From NCBI GenBank assembly GCA_020442465.1, contig JAGRJY010000068.1, positions 1-37,193 of the forward strand: DNA of 37,193 bases, given 5' to 3'. The notes below the pieces were generated by a model. It worked only from the letters and a program-made list of their open reading frames with translations. It was not told the origin of the DNA and did not search any database. Below, piece by piece: positions 26,254 through 34,300 of this stretch (within the stretch, counting starts at the first letter, position 1; each line of letters begins with the position of its first letter). The position numbers and the translations under genes are program-made. The stretch is from Lysobacterales bacterium. GTDB lineage: Bacteria; Pseudomonadota; Gammaproteobacteria; Xanthomonadales; Xanthomonadaceae.

Positions 26254-26273
26254 CGCCCTGCCGAGACAGGGCG
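26254..26273. terminator. Hairpin between convergent hutU and beta-lactamase-fold gene
   Basis: CGCCCTG (26254-26260) and CAGGGCG (26267-26273) form a 7-bp stem with a 6-nt loop (CCGAGA), 24 nt after the hutU stop. It could serve both convergent genes. No strong T-run is present. Confidence 0.45.
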
Positions 26274-26293
26274 TCGCCGTCGTTCTACTCGCG

Positions 26294-27916
26294 CTACTTC
26301 GCCTTCGGCGCCCGCTGCACGATGCCGCCCTGGTGCAGCACCACGGCGTTGACCTGACCGGATGCGTCGCGCTCGAATTGCAGTTCGGCATCGACGACCT
26401 TGTAGAAGAACCGGTCGTCGCCGCGGGCGAAGACGGGGAAGGCTGGCTGGCCGCTGAGCTGCGCCATGAGAGTCTCGTCACCGAGTTTCACCGACAGGGT
26501 CACGCCGGGCGCGAAGTCGAACGTGCCGACATAGGCCGACAGCGCATCGCGGTCGACCTCCACTTGCTCCTTGGCTTGGCTGGCAGCCACCATGGCGGTG
26601 CGCGGAGCCTTCTGGATGTGACCGTTCTGTGCCAGCTCGAGGCCGGTGATCGAGCCGTCCTTGCGCACGAAGCGCAGCGAAGCATCTATCGCGCCGAACG
26701 CGTACCAGTCGTCGCCGACCGGACTTAGCGCGAAGGCGGGCTGTCCGCTGGCCTGCGCGACCAGGAGGCCGTGCTCGGCGTATACGCCTATGCCGAACTG
26801 TTCGTTAAGTTGATACTGGCCGAACACGGTTTCGTCGATCGCATCCGGCTTCGGTTCGACGGGCGCCACGCCGAGCGAGGCGAGTCCGACGTTGGTCGGA
26901 TCGGCGTCGCCGCTTACCAGAATGGCGATGCCTTTGCTGTTGTCCGGGCGAAATCCGACGAAGCTGTGGAACCCGGCGGTGCCGCCGTTGTGCCAGAACA
27001 CCGGCTTGCCGTCCGCCTGGGCCACATGCCAGACGCGGGTGATATGGAAGGCGTCCGCAGAAGCCACCACGCGCAGGTCGTCCTCCAGGGTGTGACGCAG
27101 TGCGTGCTCGTGCGTGCCGAGGTAGGCCTGAACCAGTTTGGCGAGGTCGCCCGTGCTGCCCCACAGCGCGCCGGCAGCGGCCAGGGCGTCGTCGAAACCC
27201 CACGGCTGCACGGCTTTGCCCCCGCTCATGGCCCTGGCTGCATTGGTGTCGGTGCGGAAGCCGGTGCGCGACAGCGCCAGCGGCCTCACAACGTGCTGTT
27301 CCACTGCTTGCCGGTAGCCGGTCTCCAGCTTGTTGCCGAGCAGGTGGCCGAGCAGACCGACGCCGAAATTGGAGTAGGCATAGAAGTCGCCCAGCCGCTG
27401 TGCGGCGCGCGTCTGCTCGACTCCGATCCAGAGTTTGGCTTCGTCGTAGCCCGCGTAGGGGTCGGCGGCATTCGACAGGTCGAGATTCGCCGGCAGCCGC
27501 GGCAGGCCGCTGTGATGGGTGGCCAGTGCCTCCAGCGTGATCGCGGCCACGGCAGGATTCGCTGGCTTCAGCGTCGCCGGCAGCAGCGCGCCAATCGGCG
27601 TGTCGTAGCGCACGGTGCCCGACGCGACCGATTCGGCCAGCAGCAGGTCGGTGAAGACCTTGGTGATTGAGCCGATCTGGAACTGCGTTTCGGCATCCGG
27701 TTTCGCGCCGTTTGCGCCGTCGATGGCACCGAAACCGCGAGATTCGACCGAGCTGCCATCGACGCGGCTCACGCTCGCGGCGGCGATCTGGCCGGTTTTC
27801 TGCTGGCCAGTGATCCAGCTGTCGACGTCGCCCGTCGTTGCGGTGGCGGCCATGCTGTTGGCCGTGGCGCCGAGGCCAAGCGCGAGAGCAAGCGATCTGA
27901 GGGTTGGACGGGTCAT
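26294..27916 (-). CDS. Exported beta-lactamase-fold serine hydrolase with DUF3471-like tail
   Basis: 540 residues with a signal peptide (LRSLALALGLGATANSMAA). The class C beta-lactamase/PBP-type domain at 30-350 has Ser83-x-x-Lys86 in QIGSITKVF, Tyr181-Ser-Asn183 in YAYSNFG, and His309-Asn-Gly311 in FWHNGGTAGF. The C-terminal part (about 360-535) carries two similar beta-rich units, as in DUF3471-type tails: FGQYQLNEQFGIGV... and YVGTFDFAPGVTLSV.... Such proteins are esterases, D-amino-acid peptidases or penicillin-binding enzymes; true beta-lactamase activity is not implied. Its ATG overlaps the stop of the membrane protein gene by 4 nt, so it is the third cistron of an ECF sigma operon. Confidence 0.9.
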   Translation of the reverse strand: MTRPTLRSLALALGLGATANSMAATATTGDVDSWITGQQKTGQIAAASVSRVDGSSVESRGFGAIDGANGAKPDAETQFQIGSITKVFTDLLLAESVASGTVRYDTPIGALLPATLKPANPAVAAITLEALATHHSGLPRLPANLDLSNAADPYAGYDEAKLWIGVEQTRAAQRLGDFYAYSNFGVGLLGHLLGNKLETGYRQAVEQHVVRPLALSRTGFRTDTNAARAMSGGKAVQPWGFDDALAAAGALWGSTGDLAKLVQAYLGTHEHALRHTLEDDLRVVASADAFHITRVWHVAQADGKPVFWHNGGTAGFHSFVGFRPDNSKGIAILVSGDADPTNVGLASLGVAPVEPKPDAIDETVFGQYQLNEQFGIGVYAEHGLLVAQASGQPAFALSPVGDDWYAFGAIDASLRFVRKDGSITGLELAQNGHIQKAPRTAMVAASQAKEQVEVDRDALSAYVGTFDFAPGVTLSVKLGDETLMAQLSGQPAFPVFARGDDRFFYKVVDAELQFERDASGQVNAVVLHQGGIVQRAPKAK

Positions 27917-28509
27917 GCGTCGGGCTCCTTGTTCAAGGTCTGCAGTTGCCGGCCGATGTCATCGGCCATGGCGCGAAATTTCGTGCGTGCCGCATCGTGG
28001 TTGGCGCGCCCGAGCACGGCGCAGAATCCGAGCACGATAACGGCGTAGATCCACGTGCCCAGTGTTGGCGCTCGGGTCGAAAACGTCAGACCCAGCACAC
28101 CGAACGCGCAGGGGCCCAGGTACCAGATCCAGATGGATTCCAGCATGCGTGCCTGGGCGATCAACGCTGCACGTTCCTCGGCCAGGTATTCACGCAGGGA
28201 ACTTTCAGGGTGTGGCGTGGGCATGCGCTTGCGCGCCAGCCACAAGCGCACCGGCACGAAGCCTGCCCACAGGCCGAGGAACAGGGCGAACCCCGCGCGC
28301 ACCCAATGATCGGAGCTGGCGGAGAACCAGGCCAGTCCGACAAAGAACGGCATCATCAGCAGGGCTACACCGGTTTCGAGCAGGTCGCGGCGCTTCACCG
28401 TATTGCGCAGCTTCTGATCGCGCGCGCGCAAGGCTTCGACAGCCTCGACGGGGGCCTCGGCGTTGGTGCTGGTCTGCCAGCGTTCTCGAAGTTGGTTCCA
28501 GTCCATCAT
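27913..28509 (-). CDS. Multi-pass membrane protein, candidate anti-sigma factor
   Basis: 198 residues. A soluble N-terminal part (DWNQLRERWQTSTNAEAPVEAVEALRARDQKLRNTVKRRD) precedes four hydrophobic helices at about 46-63, 70-92, 125-144 and 151-168, and a short cytosolic tail. It overlaps the ECF sigma gene (ATGA, 28506-28509) and the hydrolase gene (27913-27916). Position directly after an ECF gene and a cytosolic N-terminal helix pair suggest an anti-sigma factor, but no zinc-binding anti-sigma HxxxCxxC motif is present. The role is inferred from context. Confidence 0.75.
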   Translation of the reverse strand: MMDWNQLRERWQTSTNAEAPVEAVEALRARDQKLRNTVKRRDLLETGVALLMMPFFVGLAWFSASSDHWVRAGFALFLGLWAGFVPVRLWLARKRMPTPHPESSLREYLAEERAALIAQARMLESIWIWYLGPCAFGVLGLTFSTRAPTLGTWIYAVIVLGFCAVLGRANHDAARTKFRAMADDIGRQLQTLNKEPDA

Positions 28510-28997
28510 GCGTGCTCCAGAAACCGGGTCTCGAAGGTCTGCCGCAGTCGCGTCATGCGGATCGCCACCGCGTTCTCGCTGAGGCCGAGCACTTCGGCGA
28601 TCTGCGCGCGGGTAAGCCCCTCGAGGTCGAGCAGCAACAGGGCACGCTGCACCGGGTCGAGACCCGACAGGAACGCTTCCAGCAGCTGCATCTCGTCCAG
28701 CGCACCGCCGGCATCGGCGGGTTCGGCGATGGAGTCGAGCGATTGATGCACGGGCATCGGCTTGCGCTTGAAGCTCAGCGCGGTGTTCAGCGCGACCCGA
28801 TACACCCAGGTCGACCGGTCACTGCGACCTTCAAAGCGATCGAAGCTCCGCCACAGCTGCAGATGAATCTCCTGCAGCAGGTCGGGCATGTCCTGCGCCG
28901 CGACGTAGTGCCGCGCCAGGCGCGCCAGCACCGCACGGTTGTCGTGCAGGATGGCGGCAAATTCGGTCTCGGCATCGGGCATGGAGGGTGGCGGCAT
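28506..28997 (-). CDS. ECF-family RNA polymerase sigma factor
   Basis: 163 residues. Region 2: ARHYVAAQDMPDLLQEIHLQLWRSFDRFEGRSDRSTWVYRVALNTAL. Region 4: LDPVQRALLLLDLEGLTRAQIAEVLGLSENAVAIRMTRLRQTF, with the recognition helix near SENAVAIRMTRL. The start at 28997 (MPPPSMPDAE) is the longest; ATG 28982 (MPDAE) is a plausible alternative. It is the first gene of a coupled operon with the membrane protein and the beta-lactamase-fold hydrolase and probably drives its own operon. Confidence 0.92.
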   Translation of the reverse strand: MPPPSMPDAETEFAAILHDNRAVLARLARHYVAAQDMPDLLQEIHLQLWRSFDRFEGRSDRSTWVYRVALNTALSFKRKPMPVHQSLDSIAEPADAGGALDEMQLLEAFLSGLDPVQRALLLLDLEGLTRAQIAEVLGLSENAVAIRMTRLRQTFETRFLEHA

Positions 28998-29217
28998 CAG
29001 GGCTTCAGAATGATTAGTCGCAGCAAGTGGCGAATATTTTCATGGGCATCGGCGACAGGCTTCGATTCCGCCTCAGATGTCCGCCTCGACGGTCGGCCCC
29101 CCATGCCGATCAAGCACGGTGCGATGCATCGCGTGGGTGGTGCAAGGGACTCGTGCAGTGGAGTGGACGTTGCATCGTCTCGCACGTGACGGCTCGCGTT
29201 CCATGCATGCCAGCAGG

Positions 29218-29242
29218 CACACCCCGGGCGAGCCGGGGTGTG
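29218..29242. terminator. Perfect 10-bp hairpin downstream of the AhpD-like gene
   Basis: CACACCCCGG (29218-29227) and CCGGGGTGTG (29233-29242) pair perfectly around GCGAG. It is the outer of two tandem hairpins downstream of the AhpD-like stop at 29303 (minus strand). There is no T-run on either side. Confidence 0.5.
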
Positions 29243-29262
29243 CGGGAGAAACCGCGATGGGC

Positions 29263-29294
29263 GCACGTCGGCACGCCCAAGCGGGCCGACGTGC
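29263..29294. terminator. Second perfect 10-bp hairpin, next to the AhpD-like stop
   Basis: GCACGTCGGC (29263-29272) and GCCGACGTGC (29285-29294) pair perfectly with a 12-nt loop. It starts 8 nt after the AhpD-like stop codon on the minus strand, the normal place for a terminator or 3'-end protecting stem. Confidence 0.5.
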
Positions 29295-29302
29295 CGCAGC
29301 CA

Positions 29303-29851
29303 TCAGGCAGCGCGCTGGAACGCGACGGCGGGAAAATCCAGCGGCGTGTTCAGTGCGTTGTTGACGTAGTTGGTGAACAGGTTGAGCGCCACATGGCCGA
29401 GCAATTCCACCAGCTGTTCGTCGCTGAATCCGGCCGCCTTCAGGGCGGCGATATCCTCGTCGCCGACCCGGCCGCGCTTGTCGACGACGGCCAGCGCGAA
29501 CGCGAGTGCCGCCGCCGTGGCGGGGTCATCCGAACCACCCAACTGCGCGTGCGACATCTCGGCCGCCGTCGCCCCGGCCTTGCGGCCGAGCGCGGTGTGC
29601 GCGGCGAGGCAATACTCGCAGCCGTTGCGCTGGGCGACCGCCACCGCCAGTTGCTCGGTCAGCTTCGCCGGCAGACTGCCCTGACCCAGGGCGGCGAACG
29701 ATCCCCAAAGGCTGCGCAGCGTGGCGGGCGAGTGGGCGACGGCGCGAAACATGTTCGGGGCGCCACCGAAAGCACCGGTGATTTCCGCCAGGGTGGGTTG
29801 GCTGGCGTGCTGGGGGTTCTGCTGGATGTCGATCAACGAGATTCGGGACAT
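29303..29851 (-). CDS. AhpD-like carboxymuconolactone decarboxylase-family protein
   Basis: 182 residues from the ATG at 29851, preceded by AGGAG. The AhpD/CMD signature is QLAVAVAQRNGCEYCLAAHTALGRKAG, with the redox Cys-x-x-Cys and the following His. The GGAPNMFRAVAHSP segment and the C-terminal LVELLGHVALNLFTNYVNNALNTPLDFP are typical of the peroxidase-related group. It probably acts as a small alkylhydroperoxidase-like antioxidant enzyme. It is divergent from an AraC-type regulator with a 116-nt gap, a common layout in which the regulator controls the enzyme gene. Confidence 0.93.
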   Translation of the reverse strand: MSRISLIDIQQNPQHASQPTLAEITGAFGGAPNMFRAVAHSPATLRSLWGSFAALGQGSLPAKLTEQLAVAVAQRNGCEYCLAAHTALGRKAGATAAEMSHAQLGGSDDPATAAALAFALAVVDKRGRVGDEDIAALKAAGFSDEQLVELLGHVALNLFTNYVNNALNTPLDFPAVAFQRAA

Positions 29852-29925
29852 GGTGCTGCTCCTGCGGGTGATGTCGCAGCGGGGTGCCGCGACGGGGAGT
29901 GCAGTCTGTTCGACTGGGGTGTACG

Positions 29926-29958
29926 ATTGGGCTTTATTCATCCGCCATAATTACCAAT
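29926..29958. promoter_or_regulatory. Possible operator between AhpD-like and AraC genes
   Basis: ATTGG (29926-29930) and CCAAT (29954-29958) form an inverted repeat with ATT/AAT inner matches, in the most AT-rich part of the shared promoter region. It ends 10 nt before the AraC ATG. It is a candidate site for the AraC-family protein; the match is short and could be chance. Confidence 0.25.
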
Positions 29959-29967
29959 TCGTCCGAA

Positions 29968-30825
29968 ATGGCTGAGCCCGTCGACCGACTGTCTGCACTG
30001 CTCGAACGTTTTCGCGTGCGCACCCAGCTGTTCCACGCGGGGGGGCTGAGCGGCCATCACCGCTTCGAGGCCGAACCGGGCCGTGGGTTTCTCCACGTGC
30101 TGCACCGGGGAGAAATCGAGGTCAGGCATCGGCCGCGCGATGGCTTGGCAGCGCGAATCCGGCTGGCGCGCCCGAGCCTGCTGCTGTATCCGCGTGCTGT
30201 CGTGCACGACTTTCACAGCGACGACCGCAGCGACGTGGTGCTGACCTGCGCCGCGCTGCGCTTTGAAGGCGGTGAGCGAAACCCGGTGCTACGCGCCTTG
30301 CCCGGGTTGATCCAGCTGCCGCTGGATGAGGTGGAAGGGCTGGGCGAAGCGCTGTCCCTGCTGTTCGCCGAAAGCACCCGCTTGCGCTGCGGCCAGCGCC
30401 TGCTCGCGGACCGCCTGTTCGAAGTCGTGCTGATCCAGTTGTTGCGTTGGCTGCTCGACCACCCGGACCAATCCGGTGTGCAGCAGGGGCTGCTGCACGG
30501 GCTGTCCGACCCGGCCTTGGCGCGGGCCCTCGTGTCGATGCACGAGGCGCCGGGCGCCAGCTGGGATCTGCCCGCGCTCGCCGCGCGTGCCGGCCTGTCG
30601 CGCAGCGCCTTCGCCGCGCGGTTCCGTGCCGTGGTCGGGCAAACGCCGGCCGACTACCTGGCCGACTGGCGTGTGTCGCTGGCCCAGACCCAGCTGCGCG
30701 AAGGGCGTGCGCTCAAGCAGATCACCCATGAACTCGGCTATGCGAATTCGTCGGCGCTGTCGCGGCTGTTCCGGCAGAAGCTCGGCATGTCGCCGAGCGA
30801 GTGGCTGCGGTCGGCGGCGGTCTGA
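29968..30825 (+). CDS. AraC-family transcriptional regulator
   Basis: 285 residues from the ATG at 29968. The N-terminal half (about 5-175) is a cupin-like sensor domain (LSGHHRFEAEPGRGFLHVLHRGEIEVR, RPSLLLYPRAVVHDF), as in the group that regulates neighbouring oxidoreductase genes. The C-terminal DNA-binding domain has two helix-turn-helix units: LPALAARAGLSRSAFAARFRAVVGQTPADYL and ALKQITHELGYANSSALSRLFRQKLGMSPSEWL. It is divergent from the AhpD-like gene, its probable target. Confidence 0.93.
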   Translation: MAEPVDRLSALLERFRVRTQLFHAGGLSGHHRFEAEPGRGFLHVLHRGEIEVRHRPRDGLAARIRLARPSLLLYPRAVVHDFHSDDRSDVVLTCAALRFEGGERNPVLRALPGLIQLPLDEVEGLGEALSLLFAESTRLRCGQRLLADRLFEVVLIQLLRWLLDHPDQSGVQQGLLHGLSDPALARALVSMHEAPGASWDLPALAARAGLSRSAFAARFRAVVGQTPADYLADWRVSLAQTQLREGRALKQITHELGYANSSALSRLFRQKLGMSPSEWLRSAAV

Positions 30826-30847
30826 GGCGGACGGGCAGACGACGACC

Positions 30848-31567
30848 ATGCGGCCGCATCCGCTCGACAACCCGTTCTGGACTTCGTTGCGCACGGTGCA
30901 CCGTGCGCTCGCGCTGGGCGACGATGTCGCCTGCCGATACCCGGCGGAGTTCGCGCCTTTCGTCGGCGTCGCCAATCACGATGACCCGGAGCATCGCGAC
31001 GATGGCGAGGGTCACGACGAACGGGTGGCCGCGGCGCTGCGCCATCTGGTGGCGCCAGGCGAGACCGTGCTGGCGCTGGGCGTTCTGCCGCGGGCGCCCG
31101 ACGGGTTCCGTCTTGAAGCGTTTGCGGACCTGGCCCAGATGGTCTGCGACGCGCCCGTCGAGATCCCCGACGGGCCGGAGATCGTCGTTCTCGATGATCG
31201 ACACCGGGAAGACGTGCTCGCGCTCACGGCGCTCGTGTACCCACACTACTTCCGCTCGCGCACGATGGAGCTGGGGCGCTACTTCGGCATCTATCGGGAC
31301 GGTCGACTCGCCGCCATGATCGGCGAGCGCCTGGGCACCGGATTCGATCGCGAAATGAGCGCCATCTGCACGCATCCCGATTTCCTCGGGCGCGGCTACG
31401 CCCGACGTCTGACGGCGATGCTGGTTCACCGCACGCAGGCGGAGGGTCGGCGGCCCTGTCTGCACGTGGCGCAGACGAACAGCCGTGCCGTGCAGCTTTA
31501 CGCACAACTGGGATTTCGCCTGCGCTGCCATCTGCCGTTCGCCGCGCTGCACCGCGATGGCGGTTGA
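30848..31567 (+). CDS. GNAT-family N-acetyltransferase
   Basis: 239 residues from the ATG at 30848 (MRPHPLDNPFWTSLRTVHRAL). The acetyl-CoA-binding core is seen in MSAICTHPDFLGRGYARRLTAMLVH (the G-R-G-Y-A loop), followed by GRRPCLHVAQTNSRAVQLYAQLGFRLR. The N-terminal half (residues 1-110) is a second, degenerate GNAT-like half that probably supplies the acceptor site, as in FR47-like enzymes. The acceptor is unknown. It starts 22 nt after the AraC gene stop and may be read with it. Confidence 0.88.
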   Translation: MRPHPLDNPFWTSLRTVHRALALGDDVACRYPAEFAPFVGVANHDDPEHRDDGEGHDERVAAALRHLVAPGETVLALGVLPRAPDGFRLEAFADLAQMVCDAPVEIPDGPEIVVLDDRHREDVLALTALVYPHYFRSRTMELGRYFGIYRDGRLAAMIGERLGTGFDREMSAICTHPDFLGRGYARRLTAMLVHRTQAEGRRPCLHVAQTNSRAVQLYAQLGFRLRCHLPFAALHRDGG

Positions 31568-31629
31568 GCGCCCGAGGCGGGTTCCTTGGCTCGGCTAACC
31601 CAAGCCTTGCTTGCTGCATCCAAGCGGGC

Positions 31630-32211
31630 ATGGATGTCATGACGGCCGACCCCGTTCTCGCTGCGCGCGCAGGCGACCCCGCCGCATTCCGGCGTCTGGT
31701 CGACCAGCACAGTCGCGCGGTGTTTCAGCTGTGCTGGCGGATCACGCGAGATGAGATGCTCGCCGAAGATGCCGCCCAGGAAGCGTTCTACCGCGCCTGG
31801 AAGGGCCTGCCCGAGTTCGACGGGCGTGCCGCGTTCTCCACCTGGCTGCACCAGATCGCGGTCAACGCTGCGCTGGAGCAGCTGCGTCGCCATGCGCGAC
31901 ACCAGCAGCGTCGGGTCGAGCTGACCGCCGCCGACGAAGACACTGGGGGCGACCTTCTCGACTTCGCCGACGATGCGCTGCCCGGCCCGGACGATCACAT
32001 GGCTGCCGATCTGCTGCAGCGGCGCGTGGGCCAGGAGCTCGACCGCATGAGCGTGCTGGAACGCACCGCATTCGTGCTCCGCCACGTGGAGGGTGCGTCG
32101 CTGGAAGACATCGGATTGGCACTCGACCTCAACATCGGACAGAGCAAGCAGGCGGTGTTCCGCGCCGTTCGCAAATTGCGCGGCGCATTGACCGCATGGA
32201 GGGAAGCATGA
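31630..32211 (+). CDS. ECF-family RNA polymerase sigma factor, HEAT operon
   Basis: 193 residues from the ATG at 31630 (MDVMTADPVLAARAGD); the in-frame ATG at 31639 is equally possible. Region 2: FRRLVDQHSRAVFQLCWRITRDEMLAEDAAQEAFYRAWKGLPEFDGRAAFSTWLHQIAVNAALEQLRR. Region 4: LDRMSVLERTAFVLRHVEGASLEDIGLALDLNIGQSKQAVFRAVRKLR. Between them is an acidic linker (AADEDTGGDLLDFADDALPGPDD). It overlaps the anti-sigma candidate by 4 nt (ATGA) and heads a four-gene operon ending in two exported HEAT-repeat proteins. Confidence 0.93.
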   Translation: MDVMTADPVLAARAGDPAAFRRLVDQHSRAVFQLCWRITRDEMLAEDAAQEAFYRAWKGLPEFDGRAAFSTWLHQIAVNAALEQLRRHARHQQRRVELTAADEDTGGDLLDFADDALPGPDDHMAADLLQRRVGQELDRMSVLERTAFVLRHVEGASLEDIGLALDLNIGQSKQAVFRAVRKLRGALTAWREA

Positions 32212-33047
32212 ATTCCGTTCGCGACGAAGAACTGCTGTGGTTCCTCGCACAGGAAGGGCTGGACACGACGCGCCGTGCGCACATCGCCGCGCAGCTTCGG
32301 CAGGATGCTGCGCTGTCCGCGCGCTTGCGACGACTGCAACAGGTGCTCGATGCCGCTGCGCTGGACTGCCCGCCCGAACCCGATCAATCCAGACTCTCGC
32401 GGATCGCAGCCGGGGTGGAAGCGCGCATCGTCGCCGAGCGCCCGGCCCGGCGCGCGCCTGCGGCCGGCGCAACGGGTGCTGCCTCGTCGGCATCTTTGCC
32501 GCCATCGCGCGCAGGCGGGGCATCCGCCGCGAGGCGTCGCCGACGCGCCGTCGCGATCATCGGTGGTGCCTTGGCGGCTTCCCTGCTGCTGGCGGTGGGC
32601 TTTTTCGCAGGACGCCAGTCCTCGGACGTTTCGCAGCCGGCGCCGATGGCGCCGATTCAGCAGCCACTTGCCGGCGCGCCCGTGCTGGCTGCGGACCGCG
32701 TGTACGCAGCGAGCATGGCCAGCCACCTGGATGCCGCCCGACGCGCGCTGCTCACCGTGTCCATGGAGGACAGCTCTGCGCTGGACGCGGGCAACGCCGA
32801 ACTCGCGCGCTCGCTGCTCGACGATCACCGCCTGTATCTCGCCGCCGCCGAGCATCGTGGCGACCAGCGTCTGATCACGCTGCTGCGCGAAATCGAACCG
32901 GTGTTGATCGAGCTGGCTAACCCCGCCGGCGCGGGCGACATCCCATCACGCAAGGGTCTGGTCGAGTTCGTCGACCGCGAAGACCTGATCTTCCAGGTGC
33001 GGGCGGCCGAAGTGGGCCTGACATCCCGAACCACCACGCGGATCTGA
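32208..33047 (+). CDS. Single-pass membrane anti-sigma candidate
   Basis: 279 residues from the ATG at 32208, overlapping the sigma stop. A cytosolic N-terminal helical part (DEELLWFLAQEGLDTTRRAHIAAQLRQDAALSARLRRLQQVLDAA) resembles the sigma-binding domain of membrane anti-sigma factors, although no zinc-binding Cys/His motif is seen. A Pro/Ala/Ser linker, a basic patch RRRRR and a membrane helix at 114-134 follow, then a periplasmic domain (about 150-275). That domain, which has no name I recognise, would be the signal-receiving part. The downstream HEAT genes encode exported proteins that could contact it. Confidence 0.85.
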   Translation: MNSVRDEELLWFLAQEGLDTTRRAHIAAQLRQDAALSARLRRLQQVLDAAALDCPPEPDQSRLSRIAAGVEARIVAERPARRAPAAGATGAASSASLPPSRAGGASAARRRRRAVAIIGGALAASLLLAVGFFAGRQSSDVSQPAPMAPIQQPLAGAPVLAADRVYAASMASHLDAARRALLTVSMEDSSALDAGNAELARSLLDDHRLYLAAAEHRGDQRLITLLREIEPVLIELANPAGAGDIPSRKGLVEFVDREDLIFQVRAAEVGLTSRTTTRI

Positions 33048-33072
33048 GCCTCGCCCGGAAGCGGGCCGAGGC
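33048..33072 (+). other. Intercistronic hairpin before the first HEAT gene
   Basis: GCCTCG-CCCG (33048-33057) pairs with CGGG-C-CGAGGC (33062-33072) around a GAAG loop, a 10-bp stem with one bulged C. It starts at the anti-sigma stop codon and precedes the AAGGAG of the HEAT gene by 8 nt. It may set the ratio of HEAT proteins to sigma/anti-sigma. Confidence 0.45.
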
Positions 33073-33094
33073 CGCATACAAGGAGTGCAAGGAC

Positions 33095-34300
33095 ATGAAA
33101 CGCAACAGGATGTTCATCACCACGATGCTGGCGCTGATGCTGGCGGGCTCGGCTCTGGCAGCCCCCAACGACGCCGACATGGCGCCGAGCGGCAAGCAGA
33201 ACCAGGAACTGTACTGGCAGGGACACGAGTCGCTGAAGCAGGGGCGCTGGGACCAGGCGGTCGAGCGTTTCCAGAAGCTCGAGGCGCGGCTGCGCAAGGA
33301 CGAGCCCGCGGCTGCCGACGCGGCGATCTACTGGCAGGCGTATGCGCAGAGCAAGGGCAACCGTACCGGCGAGTCGCGCGCCTCGGTCGAGCGCCTGCGC
33401 CGCGAGTTCCCGCAGAGTCGCTGGCTTGCCGAAGCTGACCGTCTGGTGAAGTCGGCCAGCAGCGCAGAGCAGCAGGGAGACCTGGTCGAAGCCGCGCTGG
33501 ACGGCCTGATGTCGGCGCCGCCCGAGCGGGCCATTCCGCTGCTGAAGAAGGTGCTCGAAGGGAACTACCCGGACCAGACCAAGCAGCGCGCCCTGTTCGT
33601 GCTCAGCCAGCTCGATGCCGACGAGGCCAGCGCAATGGTCATGCAGATCGCGCGCAGCGGTGACGGCAAGCTGCGCCGGGAGGCGATCCAGATGCTCGGC
33701 ATCAGCGGCGGCAAGGGATCGATCGCCGCGCTGGAATCGCTGGCGGAGAGCGGAGACGTGGAGACGCGTCGCGCGGTGCTGGAGGCGTTCATGATTGCCG
33801 GGCACGTCGACGGGCTCGCCAAGTTCGCGCGCGGCAGCGACCCGGCGCAGGCGGAACTGCGTGTTCATGCGGTGCAGCTGCTGGGGGCGGCCGGTGGGGT
33901 CGACCAGCTCGAGCAGCTGCTCGCGCAGTCGAAGGACGCGGAAGTCTCGCGCACGATCCTCGATTCGCTGGGCGTGGCCGGCGCGGTGGGCGCGCTGGCG
34001 ACCTTTGCCGAGAGCCAGGCCGACGCAGGCTTGCGCGAGCAGGCGATCCGCGCGATCGGCATTGCCGGCGGTGGCGACGAACTGGCACGACTCTACGCCA
34101 AGCTCGACACCCCGCCGCTGCGTCAGGCCGCCCTCGAGGGGCTGATGATCGCCGGCGATGCCGAGGCGTTGACCCGGCTCTATCGCGAGGCGCGCGACGA
34201 CGCGGAGCGCCGGGCGGTGTTGCGCATGCTCACCATCACCGGCGGCGATTCGGCGATCGACGCCATCGAAGAAGCGATCAAGCAGGGAGAACGGCGATGA
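33095..34300 (+). CDS. Exported TPR/HEAT-repeat protein, HEAT gene 1
   Basis: 401 residues with a signal peptide (FITTMLALMLAGSALA). Residues 35-115 are TPR-like (ELYWQGHESLKQGRWDQAVERFQKLEA, YWQAYAQSKGNRTGESRASVERLRREFP). Residues 160-395 carry eight HEAT-type repeats of about 30 residues starting near 163, 193, 223, 254, 285, 312, 341 and 370, with a shared A-[IVL]-x-x-L-x-[IV]-[AS]-G-[GH] core (for example REAIQMLGISGG, REQAIRAIGIAGG). No catalytic domain is present. It should form a periplasmic solenoid for protein binding. AAGGAG precedes the ATG; its stop overlaps the next gene (ATGA, 34297-34300). Confidence 0.9.
   Translation: MKRNRMFITTMLALMLAGSALAAPNDADMAPSGKQNQELYWQGHESLKQGRWDQAVERFQKLEARLRKDEPAAADAAIYWQAYAQSKGNRTGESRASVERLRREFPQSRWLAEADRLVKSASSAEQQGDLVEAALDGLMSAPPERAIPLLKKVLEGNYPDQTKQRALFVLSQLDADEASAMVMQIARSGDGKLRREAIQMLGISGGKGSIAALESLAESGDVETRRAVLEAFMIAGHVDGLAKFARGSDPAQAELRVHAVQLLGAAGGVDQLEQLLAQSKDAEVSRTILDSLGVAGAVGALATFAESQADAGLREQAIRAIGIAGGGDELARLYAKLDTPPLRQAALEGLMIAGDAEALTRLYREARDDAERRAVLRMLTITGGDSAIDAIEEAIKQGERR

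Larger units (their letters stand above)
28998..29302. other. Intergenic region with candidate ECF promoter and two hairpins, 305 nt
   Basis: It lies upstream of the ECF sigma gene and downstream of the AhpD-like gene, both on the minus strand. On the minus strand at 29043-29012 there is an AT-rich stretch followed by TTCGCCAC and then CGACTAAT, an arrangement that could be a -35/-10 pair of an autoregulated ECF promoter; this is a guess from spacing. The left end of the AhpD transcript carries two strong hairpins, listed separately. No gene is seen. Confidence 0.35.

Noticed and set aside
29073..29303. 76-codon minus-strand frame beyond the AhpD-like gene
   Set aside because: It lies across the two hairpins, has no recognisable domain and no ribosome site.
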